Made by a program: the position numbers and the translations under genes. The notes below the pieces were generated by a model that was not told the DNA's origin, did not search any database, and was given only the letters and a program-made list of their open reading frames with translations. From Rhizobium grahamii (lineage in GTDB: Bacteria > Pseudomonadota > Alphaproteobacteria > Rhizobiales > Rhizobiaceae): a stretch of 64,000 nucleotides of DNA. This document shows, piece after piece, positions 45,721 through 54,541 of this stretch; the stretch's first letter is position 1; each line of letters starts with the position of its first letter. The DNA is taken from contig NZ_CP043498.1 of assembly GCF_009498215.1 (NCBI RefSeq), positions 2,572,501 through 2,636,500 of the forward strand, written 5' to 3'.

Positions 45721-47805
45721 TCAGCCCACCAGACGTGACATCCCGTCATAGATCATGGCTTCAGCCTCGCTCCGGGGCATCGGCCGGCCAAGCAGGAAGC
45801 CTTGCACCTCACTGAAACCCTCCGCGCGCAGCTTCTGCAGCTGCTCTTCGGTTTCGATGCCCTCGGCAAGCGTCGTCGCATTGAATCCGGAGCCGATGCC
45901 GACCACGGCTCGCACGATGGCAAGATTGCCGGGATCGGTCTCGATGCCGGAGATGAAGCTGCGGTCGAGCTTGATCTTGTCAAAGGCAAAAGCGCGCAAA
46001 TAGCTGAACGAGGAATATCCCGTGCCGAAATCGTCGATCGCAATCCGGATTCCGAGTTGCTTCAACGCCCGCAGCAGCGGCAGGCTCTGTTCGACATCAG
46101 CCAGGAAGACGGACTCGGTTATCTCGATCTCCAGCCGCTCCGGTTGCAGCCCGCTCTCGTCCAGGGCGGCGACCACGCTTGCCAAAAGGCTGTTGTGCCT
46201 GAACTGGCAGACGGAAAGATTGACCGCGATCTTCAGGTGCTTCGGCCACGCGGCAGCCGTACGACATGCCTCGCGCAGCACCCATTCGCCGATCGGCACA
46301 ATCAGGCCGTTCTCCTCGGCGATCGGAATGAAATCCATCGGCGGTATTAGGCCGCGCTCCGGGTGGCGCCAGCGCAGCAGCGCCTCGAAGCCGCCGAGGC
46401 CATCGTGATCGAGTTGCACGATCGGCTGATAGAAGAGTTCGAACTGGCCTTTCTGCAGCGCTTCCCGCATCTCAGCCGTCAGCATGTGCCGTCGCTCCGC
46501 CTCGAGCCGCATCGCCGGCTCGTAGAAGCGATAGGTCGAACGGCCGCTCTCCTTCGCCGCATAAAGCGCAAGGTCGGCATGCCGCATCAGAACGTCGTCG
46601 TCCCCTGCATGATCGGGGGCGATGGCAATGCCGATGCTGCAGGTGACGTGTTCGTTGACACCATCGAGATCGAACGGCGGCAGAAGCGTCGAAAGCAGAC
46701 GCTCGGCAAAACCCTCCAGGCCGCCGTCCCGAACCTGCCGCACCACCAGCGCAAACTCGTCGCCGCCGAGGCGAGCGACCAGATCGTCGGGAGACACCAG
46801 CTTGGTCAGGCGCGCGGCAACTTGGCAGAGAAGCGCATCGCCGGCGGCATGTCCCTTGCTGTCATTGATATGCTTGAAGTGATCAACGTCGAGATAGAGC
46901 AGCGCGATCGGCTCCTCAGCCGTCGCAAGCTTGGCCTCGCGCTCGACATATTCGGAAAACGAGGCGCGGTTCGGCAGGCCGGTCAACGCATCGTGCATCG
47001 CCATATAGGCCAATCGCGCCTCGACCGACCGCTCTTCCGTCACATCCTGCGAAATCCCCAGCAGATAGCGCGGCGCACTGCCATCCGCCGTCGGCAGGGC
47101 CCGCTTGACCGTCCGCAGAATGCGCGGAACGCCATCGGTACGCAGCATCGTCTCTTCGAGGCTGATCGTCTGCTCGGCCTCGAAGGCAATCTGGTCCTGC
47201 TGGCGGAAAATCGCCAGCTGCGCCTCATCGAAAAGCACCCGATCGGTGACGCCGACGACATCAGCCGGATTGCGACCGACGATCGCCGCGCAGGCTTCGT
47301 TGAACAGCATGTAGCGGCCGTCATCGGCCATATCCTTGACGAAGACGCCGACCGGAAGGTTGTCAACGATGCTGTCGAGCATGCTGCGGGTATCGGTGAT
47401 CTGCCGGTGCGCGGCGTTGACCTCGGTGCGATCCTGAACAATAGCGAGAATGGCATCGCGGCCATTGAAACGCACGGCCCGGCCGTAGGTCAGGACTTCC
47501 AGCATCTCACCGCTGGCCTTCAGATGCGTCCAGCGTTCCGCCTTTTCCATGTCGGTGCGCGCCTGCACGGCGCTCAGCATCCGCTGGCGCTCGTGAATGG
47601 GGCGAATGTCGAGAACGGTCATCCGCGCGTACTCGGCGCGCGAATAGCCGTAGAGATCGACGGCCGCATGATTGACGATCAGGAAGCGCAGCGTGTGCGG
47701 ATCGTAGACCCACATCGGCGACGGGTGCGTATCGAACAACGACTGGAAATCGTCGGTGCGCGCATCGGTCAGATCAAATGCTCTTTGGCTAACGTTCATC
47801 GTCAA
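45721..47805 (-). CDS. PAS-PAS-GGDEF-EAL c-di-GMP signalling protein
   Basis: The 694-residue soluble protein has two PAS domains (about residues 20-130 and 140-255; the second with FVKDMADDGRYMLFNEACAAIVGR), a GGDEF domain with intact ARLGGDEFALV, and an EAL domain with GFEALLRW and DDFGTGYSS. Both catalytic sites look functional; no RxxD inhibitory site is seen before GGDEF. No membrane segment. It may sense a PAS ligand and set cyclic di-GMP. Its promoter lies in the 150-base gap to the MerR gene. Confidence 0.93.
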   Translation of the reverse strand: MTMNVSQRAFDLTDARTDDFQSLFDTHPSPMWVYDPHTLRFLIVNHAAVDLYGYSRAEYARMTVLDIRPIHERQRMLSAVQARTDMEKAERWTHLKASGEMLEVLTYGRAVRFNGRDAILAIVQDRTEVNAAHRQITDTRSMLDSIVDNLPVGVFVKDMADDGRYMLFNEACAAIVGRNPADVVGVTDRVLFDEAQLAIFRQQDQIAFEAEQTISLEETMLRTDGVPRILRTVKRALPTADGSAPRYLLGISQDVTEERSVEARLAYMAMHDALTGLPNRASFSEYVEREAKLATAEEPIALLYLDVDHFKHINDSKGHAAGDALLCQVAARLTKLVSPDDLVARLGGDEFALVVRQVRDGGLEGFAERLLSTLLPPFDLDGVNEHVTCSIGIAIAPDHAGDDDVLMRHADLALYAAKESGRSTYRFYEPAMRLEAERRHMLTAEMREALQKGQFELFYQPIVQLDHDGLGGFEALLRWRHPERGLIPPMDFIPIAEENGLIVPIGEWVLREACRTAAAWPKHLKIAVNLSVCQFRHNSLLASVVAALDESGLQPERLEIEITESVFLADVEQSLPLLRALKQLGIRIAIDDFGTGYSSFSYLRAFAFDKIKLDRSFISGIETDPGNLAIVRAVVGIGSGFNATTLAEGIETEEQLQKLRAEGFSEVQGFLLGRPMPRSEAEAMIYDGMSRLVG

Positions 47806-47955
47806 ATCATATGAAGTATTGTTGCCGGATCAAACCGGTATAGAGGAAAAAGCTAAATAAAATCAGAATCATACGCCGCACAAACTTTAGGCGATCGCCT
47901 TTGTATTGTGCAGTCGCAAGGTCAATTGTTCGATATGGAACGCTATTTTCTGCGG

Positions 47956-48378
47956 CTAATGGTGAGAATGCGTGCACTGACCGTGGTCGGCCAGTACCTC
48001 GATCACACGGCACTGATCGACGCGACCGTGGCCGCAGCCCTCCACCATTGCTTCAAGCTCCGCCTTCAATGCGAGAAGACTGCGGATCCTCTGCTCGACC
48101 TCGACAAGGCGGGCCTTGGCGATGGCATCCGCCGAAGCGCAGGATTGGTCCGGATCGTCCTGCAGGGTCAACAGGGCGCGGATCGCATCGACTTCGAAGC
48201 CGAGCTCACGCGCATGCCGGATGAAGATCAGACGGCGCAGGTCCGCAAGCTCGTAGGAGCGCTGGTTGCCGTCGCTGCGGCTCGGCGCCGCGACCAGCCC
48301 GATGCTCTCATAGTACCGGATGGTCGGCACTTTGACGCCACTCTGCCTCGACGCTTCTCCAATCGTGATCTTTTTCAT
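47956..48378 (-). CDS. MerR-family heavy-metal regulator (CadR/ZntR-like)
   Basis: The 140-residue regulator has a MerR DNA-binding domain (ITIGEASRQSGVKVPTIRYY) and the long dimerisation helix. Its C-terminal metal-binding region contains CGHGRVDQCRVIE and ends QCTHSHH. Cys-Cys-His clusters of this kind bind divalent Zn, Cd or Pb. The ATG at 48378 gives the family length; the 2.5-kb open frame it belongs to is antisense to the ATPase gene upstream of 48378. It is divergent from the ATPase across the promoter at 48390. Confidence 0.92.
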   Translation of the reverse strand: MKKITIGEASRQSGVKVPTIRYYESIGLVAAPSRSDGNQRSYELADLRRLIFIRHARELGFEVDAIRALLTLQDDPDQSCASADAIAKARLVEVEQRIRSLLALKAELEAMVEGCGHGRVDQCRVIEVLADHGQCTHSHH

Positions 48379-48389
48379 GATTTTTCCGC

Positions 48390-48420
48390 TTGCACCTCTA
48401 GTCACTAGAGGATGTAGGAA
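48390..48420 (+). promoter_or_regulatory. MerR-type promoter with 19-bp spacer
   Basis: A TTGCAC -35 box and TAGGAA -10 box are separated by 19 bases, the long spacer diagnostic of MerR-controlled promoters. The perfect dyad CCTCTAG-TCA-CTAGAGG (48395-48411) sits between them. It reads toward the P-type ATPase. Confidence 0.85.
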
Positions 48421-48450
48421 AGATGCTTCCGAATGACAAGGAAGTGGACA

Positions 48451-50709
48451 ATGGGCGAGACGGTCGAGAAGCGCTTTAGGGTCGAGGGCATGGATTGCGC
48501 CAGCTGCGCGGCAAAAATCGATACCGCCGTCAGGCGCATGCCCGGCGTTGAGGATGTCGCCGTCTCGGTTACCGCAGGCACGATGACCCTGCGCCATGAC
48601 GGCACCAGTGATCTCGCCGCCATCGAGAAGAAGATCTCCGGTCTTGGCTATTCCGTTGCGCAGCTCGGCGCAGCTTCCGACCGACATGCCGCCTCTCATT
48701 CGCATGATCACCAGCATGCACACGGCTCGTGCGGGCACGACCATGATCATGGGCACCACGACGACCAAGCGCATACGGATGATCACGACCACGACGCTGT
48801 CGAAGGCCTGCATGGCCATGATCACACGCCGATGTCCGGTCCTTGGTGGCGGAGCAAGAAGGGCAGGTTGACGATCTTTTCCGGCGTGGCGCTCGCCGCC
48901 GCCTTCGCTCTGGGTCATCTTGTCCCGGCAATCGAGAGCTACGCCTTCATGGCTGCCATGCTGGTCGGCCTGCTGCCGATCGCGCGCCGCGCCGTAATGG
49001 CCGCGCTTGCGGGCACCCCCTTCTCGATTGAAATGCTGATGACGATCGCAGCGATCGGGGCGGTCATCATCAACGCATCGGAAGAAGCAGCGACCGTCGT
49101 CTTCCTGTTTCTGGTCGGCGAACTGCTGGAAGGCGTAGCAGCCGGAAAGGCGCGCGCCAGCATTCAATCCCTGACGGCGCTTGTTCCGAAGAATGCGCTG
49201 GTCGAGGAAGGCGGCGGCACTCGGGAAGTACCAGCCGAAAGCCTCGCGGTCGGAGCAACGATCCTCGTTCGACCAGGCGATCGTATATCCGCTGATGGTG
49301 TTATCTTGTCTGGCGAAAGCACCATCGACGAAGCGCCGGTGACAGGCGAAAGCACGCCCGTTCGCAAGGGCGAAGGCGAAACGGTCTTCGCCGGCACTGT
49401 CAACGGTGACGCAGCGCTCAGGGTAAAGGTAACGGCGGCCGCAGCCGACAATACGATCGCCAGAGTCGTCAGGCTTGTCGAGGAAGCCCAGGAATCGAAG
49501 GCGCCGACCGAGCGCTTCATCGATCGCTTCTCGCGCTACTACACACCGGGCGTCGTGGCCGTAGCCGCACTCGTCGCCGTCATGCCGCCGCTGCTCTGGA
49601 GTGGTGATTGGCGCGAGTGGATCTACAAGGGGCTGGCCATCCTGCTCATCGGCTGCCCGTGCGCGCTCGTCATCTCCACACCTGCGGCAATCGCCGCCTC
49701 GCTCTCGGCCGGCGCCCGTCGCGGCCTGCTTCTCAAAGGCGGCGCAGTGCTTGAGACGCTGGGCAAGATTACCGCCGTCGCCTTCGACAAGACAGGCACC
49801 CTTACCGAAGGCCGCCCGCAGGTGACGGACATCCTGAGTTTTGGCGACGATGAGGCCGAGGTCCTGAAATATGCCGCGGCTCTCGAAGCCGGTTCGAGCC
49901 ATCCCCTCGCGGTGGCCATTCTGGCCCGCGCCAGCGCCGATGCGATATCGCTGCCTCAGGTGACGGAGGCGCGCGCGCTCGGCGGACGCGGTGTTGCGGG
50001 CAACGTCGCCGGAGTTGAGGTCTTCCTCGGCTCGCCCAAGGCAGCCGGCGAGCGCGTGGCGTTGTCGCCCGAGCAAAGCCAGCGCATCACGGCATTGAAC
50101 GACGAGGGCAAGACTGTCTCCGTCCTGATCGCCGGCGAGAGACTGGCCGGCGCAATTGCCATGCGCGACGAACCGCGCGAGGACGCCAGGACCGCGCTCG
50201 CGACCCTCAAGGCGCACGGCGCCAAGATCGTGATGCTGACAGGCGACAATAGCCGCACCGCGAACGCCATCGCGGGCCAACTCGGAATCGACGTCCGCGC
50301 CGAACTGATGCCGGAGGACAAGCAACGGATCGTTGCGGAACTGCAGCGTCAGGGCTTCAAGGTGGCGAAGGTGGGTGATGGGATCAATGACGCCCCGGCC
50401 CTTGCGGCGGCCGATGTCGGCATCGCCATGGGCGGCGGCACGGATGTAGCGCTTGAGACGGCGGACGCGGCAATCCTGCACGGCCGGGTTTCCGATGTCA
50501 GCGCGATGATCGCCCTGTCGAAGCGGACCATGCGCAACATCGCGCAGAACATCACCATTGCCCTTGGCCTGAAAGCCGTTTTCCTGGTGACGACAGTCGC
50601 CGGCATCACCGGCCTATGGCCAGCTATCCTGGCCGATACCGGCGCAACCGTGCTCGTCACCATCAACGCCTTGCGACTGCTGAAGCCAACAGGATCGAGC
50701 GCAACATAG
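48451..50709 (+). CDS. Heavy-metal-translocating P-type ATPase (ZntA/CadA type)
   Basis: The ATPase exports Zn, Cd or Pb from the cytoplasm. An N-terminal heavy-metal domain has GMDCASCAAKID, followed by a long His/Asp-rich linker (HSHDHQHAHGSCGHDHDHGHH region, about residues 75-125) and the membrane CPC motif IGCPCALVIS. DKTGTLTEG, SSHPLA and GDGINDAPALAAADVG complete the family signature. ATG 48451 is preferred (AAGGAAGTGG before it); ATG 48433 lies only about 12 bases after the -10 box. It is paired with the MerR gene. Confidence 0.96.
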   Translation: MGETVEKRFRVEGMDCASCAAKIDTAVRRMPGVEDVAVSVTAGTMTLRHDGTSDLAAIEKKISGLGYSVAQLGAASDRHAASHSHDHQHAHGSCGHDHDHGHHDDQAHTDDHDHDAVEGLHGHDHTPMSGPWWRSKKGRLTIFSGVALAAAFALGHLVPAIESYAFMAAMLVGLLPIARRAVMAALAGTPFSIEMLMTIAAIGAVIINASEEAATVVFLFLVGELLEGVAAGKARASIQSLTALVPKNALVEEGGGTREVPAESLAVGATILVRPGDRISADGVILSGESTIDEAPVTGESTPVRKGEGETVFAGTVNGDAALRVKVTAAAADNTIARVVRLVEEAQESKAPTERFIDRFSRYYTPGVVAVAALVAVMPPLLWSGDWREWIYKGLAILLIGCPCALVISTPAAIAASLSAGARRGLLLKGGAVLETLGKITAVAFDKTGTLTEGRPQVTDILSFGDDEAEVLKYAAALEAGSSHPLAVAILARASADAISLPQVTEARALGGRGVAGNVAGVEVFLGSPKAAGERVALSPEQSQRITALNDEGKTVSVLIAGERLAGAIAMRDEPREDARTALATLKAHGAKIVMLTGDNSRTANAIAGQLGIDVRAELMPEDKQRIVAELQRQGFKVAKVGDGINDAPALAAADVGIAMGGGTDVALETADAAILHGRVSDVSAMIALSKRTMRNIAQNITIALGLKAVFLVTTVAGITGLWPAILADTGATVLVTINALRLLKPTGSSAT

Positions 50710-50781
50710 AGGTCCACCAAATAATTGGGCGCGCTGGAACTTAATGCTCACGAACGCGTTACCATTAAGAGGAGGACTAAC

Positions 50782-51117
50782 ATGACCAACGATTTCAACC
50801 GTCCTGTAAATTCTCCCCCGCCGAAGAGCGGGGGTTCTTCGAAGACAATGTGGATACTTTTGGCAGTCGTCGTGGTGATCGTCGCGCTGGCCGCAACCTA
50901 CTGGCCAAGGTCTCAAACGGCGACCACCTCGACCGCGCCGACGACGGCACCAGCGACCGAGCCGGCTACGCCGCCTGCAACCACCACACCGCCTGCCGCT
51001 ACGGCTCCGGCAACTCCGCCGGCAGCGGAACCGGCAAAACCTGCGGAACCAGCTGCGCCAGCCGCGCCAGCCGCGCCAGCCACACCTGCGACGCCGGCTC
51101 CGGCAACCCCGCAATAA
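50782..51117 (+). CDS. Membrane-anchored Pro/Ala/Thr-rich protein, 111 aa
   Basis: A cytoplasmic N-terminus (about 20 residues) and one membrane helix (KTMWILLAVVVVIVALAATY, 21-40) precede a C-terminal tail of Pro, Ala and Thr repeats (PATPPA, APAAPA). Such tails span cell envelope layers or serve as spacers. AGAGGAGG precedes the ATG; a terminator follows. No family is recognised. The ORF starts at 50725 in the longer frame, but the RBS supports 50782. Confidence 0.8.
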   Translation: MTNDFNRPVNSPPPKSGGSSKTMWILLAVVVVIVALAATYWPRSQTATTSTAPTTAPATEPATPPATTTPPAATAPATPPAAEPAKPAEPAAPAAPAAPATPATPAPATPQ

Positions 51118-51120
51118 CAA

Positions 51121-51152
51121 TAAAGGCCCGCCTAACAGCGGGCCTTTATTTC
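51121..51152 (+). terminator. Rho-independent terminator after the Pro/Ala-rich gene
   Basis: AAAGGCCCGC and GCGGGCCTTT form a ten-bp stem with a loop TAACA, followed by ATTTC. It ends the plus-strand gene four bases past its stop codon. Confidence 0.85.
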
Positions 51153-51168
51153 ATTGTTTTATCGTTTC

Positions 51169-51321
51169 TCAGTGCGCACCGGCCTTCAGAACCCGGTGCG
51201 TGCTGTCGTCGAGCGCCTGGCCGGCGGCTCTGCCGTCCTTCGCAAGGCCGTTTGCGGTGTTTGCACAAGACGTCAGCGACAGGAGAGATGCGAGAATGAG
51301 GGCAATGGAAACGCGTGTCAT
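51169..51321 (-). CDS. Entericidin-like lipoprotein, 50 aa
   Basis: The 50-residue product has a lipoprotein signal (ALILASLLSLTSC, Cys19) and an ANTANGLAKDGRAAGQALDD core typical of entericidin A/B. Such small lipoproteins sit in the envelope; E. coli entericidins form a toxin/antidote pair, while many alphaproteobacterial relatives are single. Start ATG 51321 is clear. No partner gene is adjacent. Confidence 0.85.
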   Translation of the reverse strand: MTRVSIALILASLLSLTSCANTANGLAKDGRAAGQALDDSTHRVLKAGAH

Positions 51322-51421
51322 GAAAATCCCCGTATAACCGTCAATGAACGCCGCAAAGCCGGCGCTGAACGACAAGATAGCGCCCTAGGCGACGCGATCA
51401 ATCCAAGCTGAAGACACGAAA

Positions 51422-51447
51422 AAGCCCGGCGCTACAGCACCGGGCTC
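51422..51447 (-). terminator. Rho-independent terminator after serA
   Basis: On the minus strand GCCCGGTGCTGTAGCGCCGGGC forms a GC stem followed by TTTTT, 24 bases past the serA stop. Confidence 0.85.
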
Positions 51448-51470
51448 GCTTGCTTCCTTGGGAGGAAAAA

Positions 51471-53066
51471 TCAGTCGACCGCGAAGACCAATGGCTTCGC
51501 CTGACGGATTGCCGCGTTCGCCGTCAGTTTTCCGAGCACCTCATCGCTGACCGGTCCATCGACGTAAAGCAGCGCGATCGCATCGCCGCCCTGCTCGCCG
51601 CGACCGAGCTGGAAGTTGGCGATATTGACGTTGGCTGCACCGAGCGTCGTACCGATGAAGCCGATCATGCCGGGAACGTCGGTGTTGGAAATGTAGACCA
51701 TGTTGGCGCCGACATCGGCGTCAAGGTTGATGCCCTTGATCTGGATGAAGCGCGGCTTGCCATCGGAGAAGACCGTGCCGGCAACGGAACGGGTCTGCTT
51801 GTCTGTTGTCACCGTCAGCTTAATGTAGCCGTCGTAGACGCCGGTCTTGTCGCGCTTGACCTCGGAGAGCACGATGCCCTTTTCCTTGATCATGATCGGT
51901 GCCGAAACCATGTTGACGTCGGCGACCTGGTTGCGGATCAGGCCGGCCAGCAGCGCAGACGTCAGCGCCTTGGTGTTCATCGTGGCGGTCGCGCCATCAT
52001 ACAGGATCTCGATTTCCTTGATCGGATCTTCCGACACCTGACCGACGAAGGCGCCGAGAACGTCGGCGAGCTTGATGAACGGCTTCAGGATCGGCGCTTC
52101 TTCAGCGGTGATCGACGGCATGTTGATGGCGTTGGAAACGGCACCTTTGACGAGGTAATCCGACATCTGCTCGGCAACCTGCAGCGCAACGTTTTCCTGC
52201 GCTTCCGTGGTCGACGCGCCGAGATGCGGTGTGCAGACGACGTTGGGAAGGCCGAACAGCGGGCTTTCCTTGGCGGGCTCGACTTCGAAGACGTCGAAGC
52301 CGGCGCCGGCGACGTGGCCCGACTTGATGGCTTCGGCAAGTGCTGCTTCGTCAACCAGGCCGCCACGGGCGCAATTGATGATGCGAACCCCGGGCTTGGT
52401 CTTGGCGAGGTTTTCCTTGCCGAGAATGCCGCGGGTCTTGTCTGTCATCGGCACGTGCAGCGTGATGAAGTCGGCCTTGGCCAGCAGCTCGTCGAGCTCG
52501 ACCTTGGTGACGCCCATCTCCTGAGCGCGCTCAGCCGACAGGAAGGGGTCGTAGGCAAGAACGTGCATGCCGAGGCCAATGGCCTTCTTGCAGACGATGC
52601 CGCCGATATTGCCGGCGCCGATGACGCCGAGCGTCTTGCCGGTGATTTCGACACCCATGAACTTCGACTTTTCCCACTTGCCGGCCTGCGTGGACGAATC
52701 CGCTGCAGGCAGTTGGCGGGCAACGGCAAACATCAGAGCGATGGCGTGTTCGGCCGTCGTGATCGAGTTGCCGAACGGCGTGTTCATGACGATGATGCCG
52801 CGCTTCGAAGCAGCCGGGATATCGACGTTGTCGACGCCGATGCCGGCGCGGCCGATGACCTTCAGGTTGGTTGCGGCGGCGATCAGCTTTTCCGTCGCCT
52901 TGGTGGCGGAACGGATGGCGAGACCGTCGTAGTTGCCGATGATTTCGGCGAGCTTGTCCTTGTCTTTGCCGAGCTGCGGCTGGAAATCGACTTCGACGCC
53001 GCGATCACGGAAGATCTGGACGGCGGTTTCCGACAGTTCGTCGGATACGAGAACGCGAGGTGCCAT
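51471..53066 (-). CDS. serA: D-3-phosphoglycerate dehydrogenase
   Basis: SerA oxidises 3-phosphoglycerate to 3-phosphohydroxypyruvate, the first step of serine synthesis. The NAD-binding motif GAGNIGGIVCK, catalytic region CARGGLVDEAALAEAI and HLGASTTEAQENVALQVAEQ, and a C-terminal ACT domain (NTDVPGMIGFIGTTLGAANVNI) are all present. At 531 residues it is the long type with an intervening domain. It follows serC by 86 bases, with a GC hairpin between (53118-53140), and the two likely form an operon. Confidence 0.97.
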   Translation of the reverse strand: MAPRVLVSDELSETAVQIFRDRGVEVDFQPQLGKDKDKLAEIIGNYDGLAIRSATKATEKLIAAATNLKVIGRAGIGVDNVDIPAASKRGIIVMNTPFGNSITTAEHAIALMFAVARQLPAADSSTQAGKWEKSKFMGVEITGKTLGVIGAGNIGGIVCKKAIGLGMHVLAYDPFLSAERAQEMGVTKVELDELLAKADFITLHVPMTDKTRGILGKENLAKTKPGVRIINCARGGLVDEAALAEAIKSGHVAGAGFDVFEVEPAKESPLFGLPNVVCTPHLGASTTEAQENVALQVAEQMSDYLVKGAVSNAINMPSITAEEAPILKPFIKLADVLGAFVGQVSEDPIKEIEILYDGATATMNTKALTSALLAGLIRNQVADVNMVSAPIMIKEKGIVLSEVKRDKTGVYDGYIKLTVTTDKQTRSVAGTVFSDGKPRFIQIKGINLDADVGANMVYISNTDVPGMIGFIGTTLGAANVNIANFQLGRGEQGGDAIALLYVDGPVSDEVLGKLTANAAIRQAKPLVFAVD

Positions 53067-53117
53067 TGGGGGCTTCCTTCAAAAGGTTCAACGATGGAAT
53101 GTAATCGGGATTGCGAG

Positions 53118-53140
53118 GCTCCGCCTTTTCAGCGGAGCCG
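53118..53140 (-). repeat. Hairpin between serC and serA
   Basis: GGCTCCGC and GCGGAGCC form a stable eight-bp stem with a seven-base loop. There is no T run, so it may stabilise mRNA ends or attenuate rather than terminate. Confidence 0.5.
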
Positions 53141-53152
53141 GATGCGATCAAC

Positions 53153-54334
53153 TCAGGCAGCCGCCTGGGAAAGCGTCGCCTTCTGGGTCGAAAACGCCCA
53201 GGAGAGCCACGGCATCAGCTTCCGCATGTCGGCCGTTTCGATCGTGGCGCCGGCCCAGATGCGCAGGCCCGACGGCGCGTCACGGTAATGGCCGATGTCG
53301 TAGGCGACACCTTCCTTGTCGAGCAGGCTGACGATGCCCTTGGCGAAGTTCGCCTGGCCGTCGGCGTCGAGCGCCAGAACGTCCTTGTCGGTGATCTTGA
53401 GGCAGACCGACGTGTTGGAAGCCGTCTCGGACTTGACCGCGAGGTTGGCGATCCAGTCATTGGCGGCGACGAAGTCGGCGATGACCTTGGCATTGGCGTC
53501 GGCGCGAGCCATCAGGCCCTTCAGGCCGCCAACATCCTTCGACCACAGCAGCGCATCGATATAGTCCTCGACGCAGAGCATCGACGGCGTATTGATGGTT
53601 TCGCCGGTGAAGATGCCCTCGATCAGCTTGCCGCCGGAGGTCATGCGGAAAATCTTCGGCAGCGGCCAGGCCGGTGCGTAGGTGGTGAGACGCTCGACGG
53701 CGCGCGGCGACAGGATGATGACGCCATGAGCGCCCTCACCGCCGAGAACCTTCTGCCAGGAGAAGGTGACGACATCGAGCTTGGCGAAGTCGAGGTTCTG
53801 CGCGAAGGCGGCAGAGGTCGCATCGCAGATCGTCAGACCCTTGCGGTCGGCTGGGATGAAGTCGCCGTTCGGAACGCGAACGCCCGAGGTGGTACCGTTC
53901 CAGGTGAAGACGACGTCGCGATCGAAATCGATGGTCGAGAGATCGGGCAGTTCGCCGTAACCGGCTTCGATCTTGCGAACGTCCTTCAGCTTCAGCTGCT
54001 TGACGACGTCGGTGACCCAACCGGCGCCAAAGCTTTCCCAGGCGACCATGTCGACGCCGCGCTCGCCAAGCAGCGACCAGAGCGCCATTTCGACAGCGCC
54101 GGTATCGGAAGCGGGCACGATGCCGATGCGGTAGTCCGCGGGCACTTCCAGAATTTCACGGGTAAGGTCGATGGCCTGCTTGAGCTTCGTCTTTCCGATC
54201 TTCGCGCGATGCGAGCGGCCAAGCGGCGCGTCGGAAAGGGCTTCGAGCGACCAACCGGGGCGCTTCGAGCAAGGGCCAGAAGAAAAATGGGTGTTGTTCG
54301 GACGGACGTCCGGCTTTGCGGTGGCAGTGGCCAT
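53153..54334 (-). CDS. serC: Phosphoserine aminotransferase
   Basis: SerC converts 3-phosphohydroxypyruvate and glutamate to phosphoserine, using PLP. The PLP-binding Lys is in [14 protein letters not shown]. The N-terminus has [16 protein letters not shown], as in the alphaproteobacterial type. ATG 54334 gives 393 residues; the 28-residue extension to 54418 runs through the conserved leader and is rejected. Pairs functionally with serA downstream. Confidence 0.96.
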   Translation of the reverse strand: MATATAKPDVRPNNTHFSSGPCSKRPGWSLEALSDAPLGRSHRAKIGKTKLKQAIDLTREILEVPADYRIGIVPASDTGAVEMALWSLLGERGVDMVAWESFGAGWVTDVVKQLKLKDVRKIEAGYGELPDLSTIDFDRDVVFTWNGTTSGVRVPNGDFIPADRKGLTICDATSAAFAQNLDFAKLDVVTFSWQKVLGGEGAHGVIILSPRAVERLTTYAPAWPLPKIFRMTSGGKLIEGIFTGETINTPSMLCVEDYIDALLWSKDVGGLKGLMARADANAKVIADFVAANDWIANLAVKSETASNTSVCLKITDKDVLALDADGQANFAKGIVSLLDKEGVAYDIGHYRDAPSGLRIWAGATIETADMRKLMPWLSWAFSTQKATLSQAAA

Positions 54335-54415
54335 ATCTATACCCTTCCAGGTAATTAGCCTCTCGTTGGGGAGAGGTGTCCCGCCGCCGTGGATATAGAT
54401 CGAGCCTGACATAGT
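54335..54415 (-). ncRNA. serC leader RNA, candidate serC motif
   Basis: On the minus strand GGCGGGACACCTCTCC-CCAAC-GAGAGG folds into a hairpin (54359-54376), preceded by GGCGGCGGG and followed by CTGGAAGGGTATAG before the ATG. Conserved cis elements before serC, named 'serC motif', have been described in Rhizobiales. I call this from resemblance only; boundaries are approximate. Confidence 0.45.
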
Positions 54416-54496
54416 CAACGGAGAAGTGTCGCAGCTGGAGGATTTTTTGACGCAGGCGCGACCTAACCGCCGAAAGACAGATCGCCAAAAACGAGA

Positions 54497-54525
54497 AAAG
54501 CCGCCCGGTCGGGGCGGCTTTCCGA
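54497..54525 (-). terminator. Rho-independent terminator after the outer-membrane barrel gene
   Basis: On the minus strand GCCGCCC-CGACC-GGGCGGC is followed by TTTTC. It lies 17 bases past the stop of the 54542-55366 gene. Confidence 0.85.
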
Positions 54526-54541
54526 TGTGTATAAGGTAGAC

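Noticed and set aside
48379..50481. Upstream part of the minus-strand frame that contains the MerR gene
   Set aside because: It is antisense to the P-type ATPase with no family content; only the 140 residues from 48378 to 47956 form a MerR protein.
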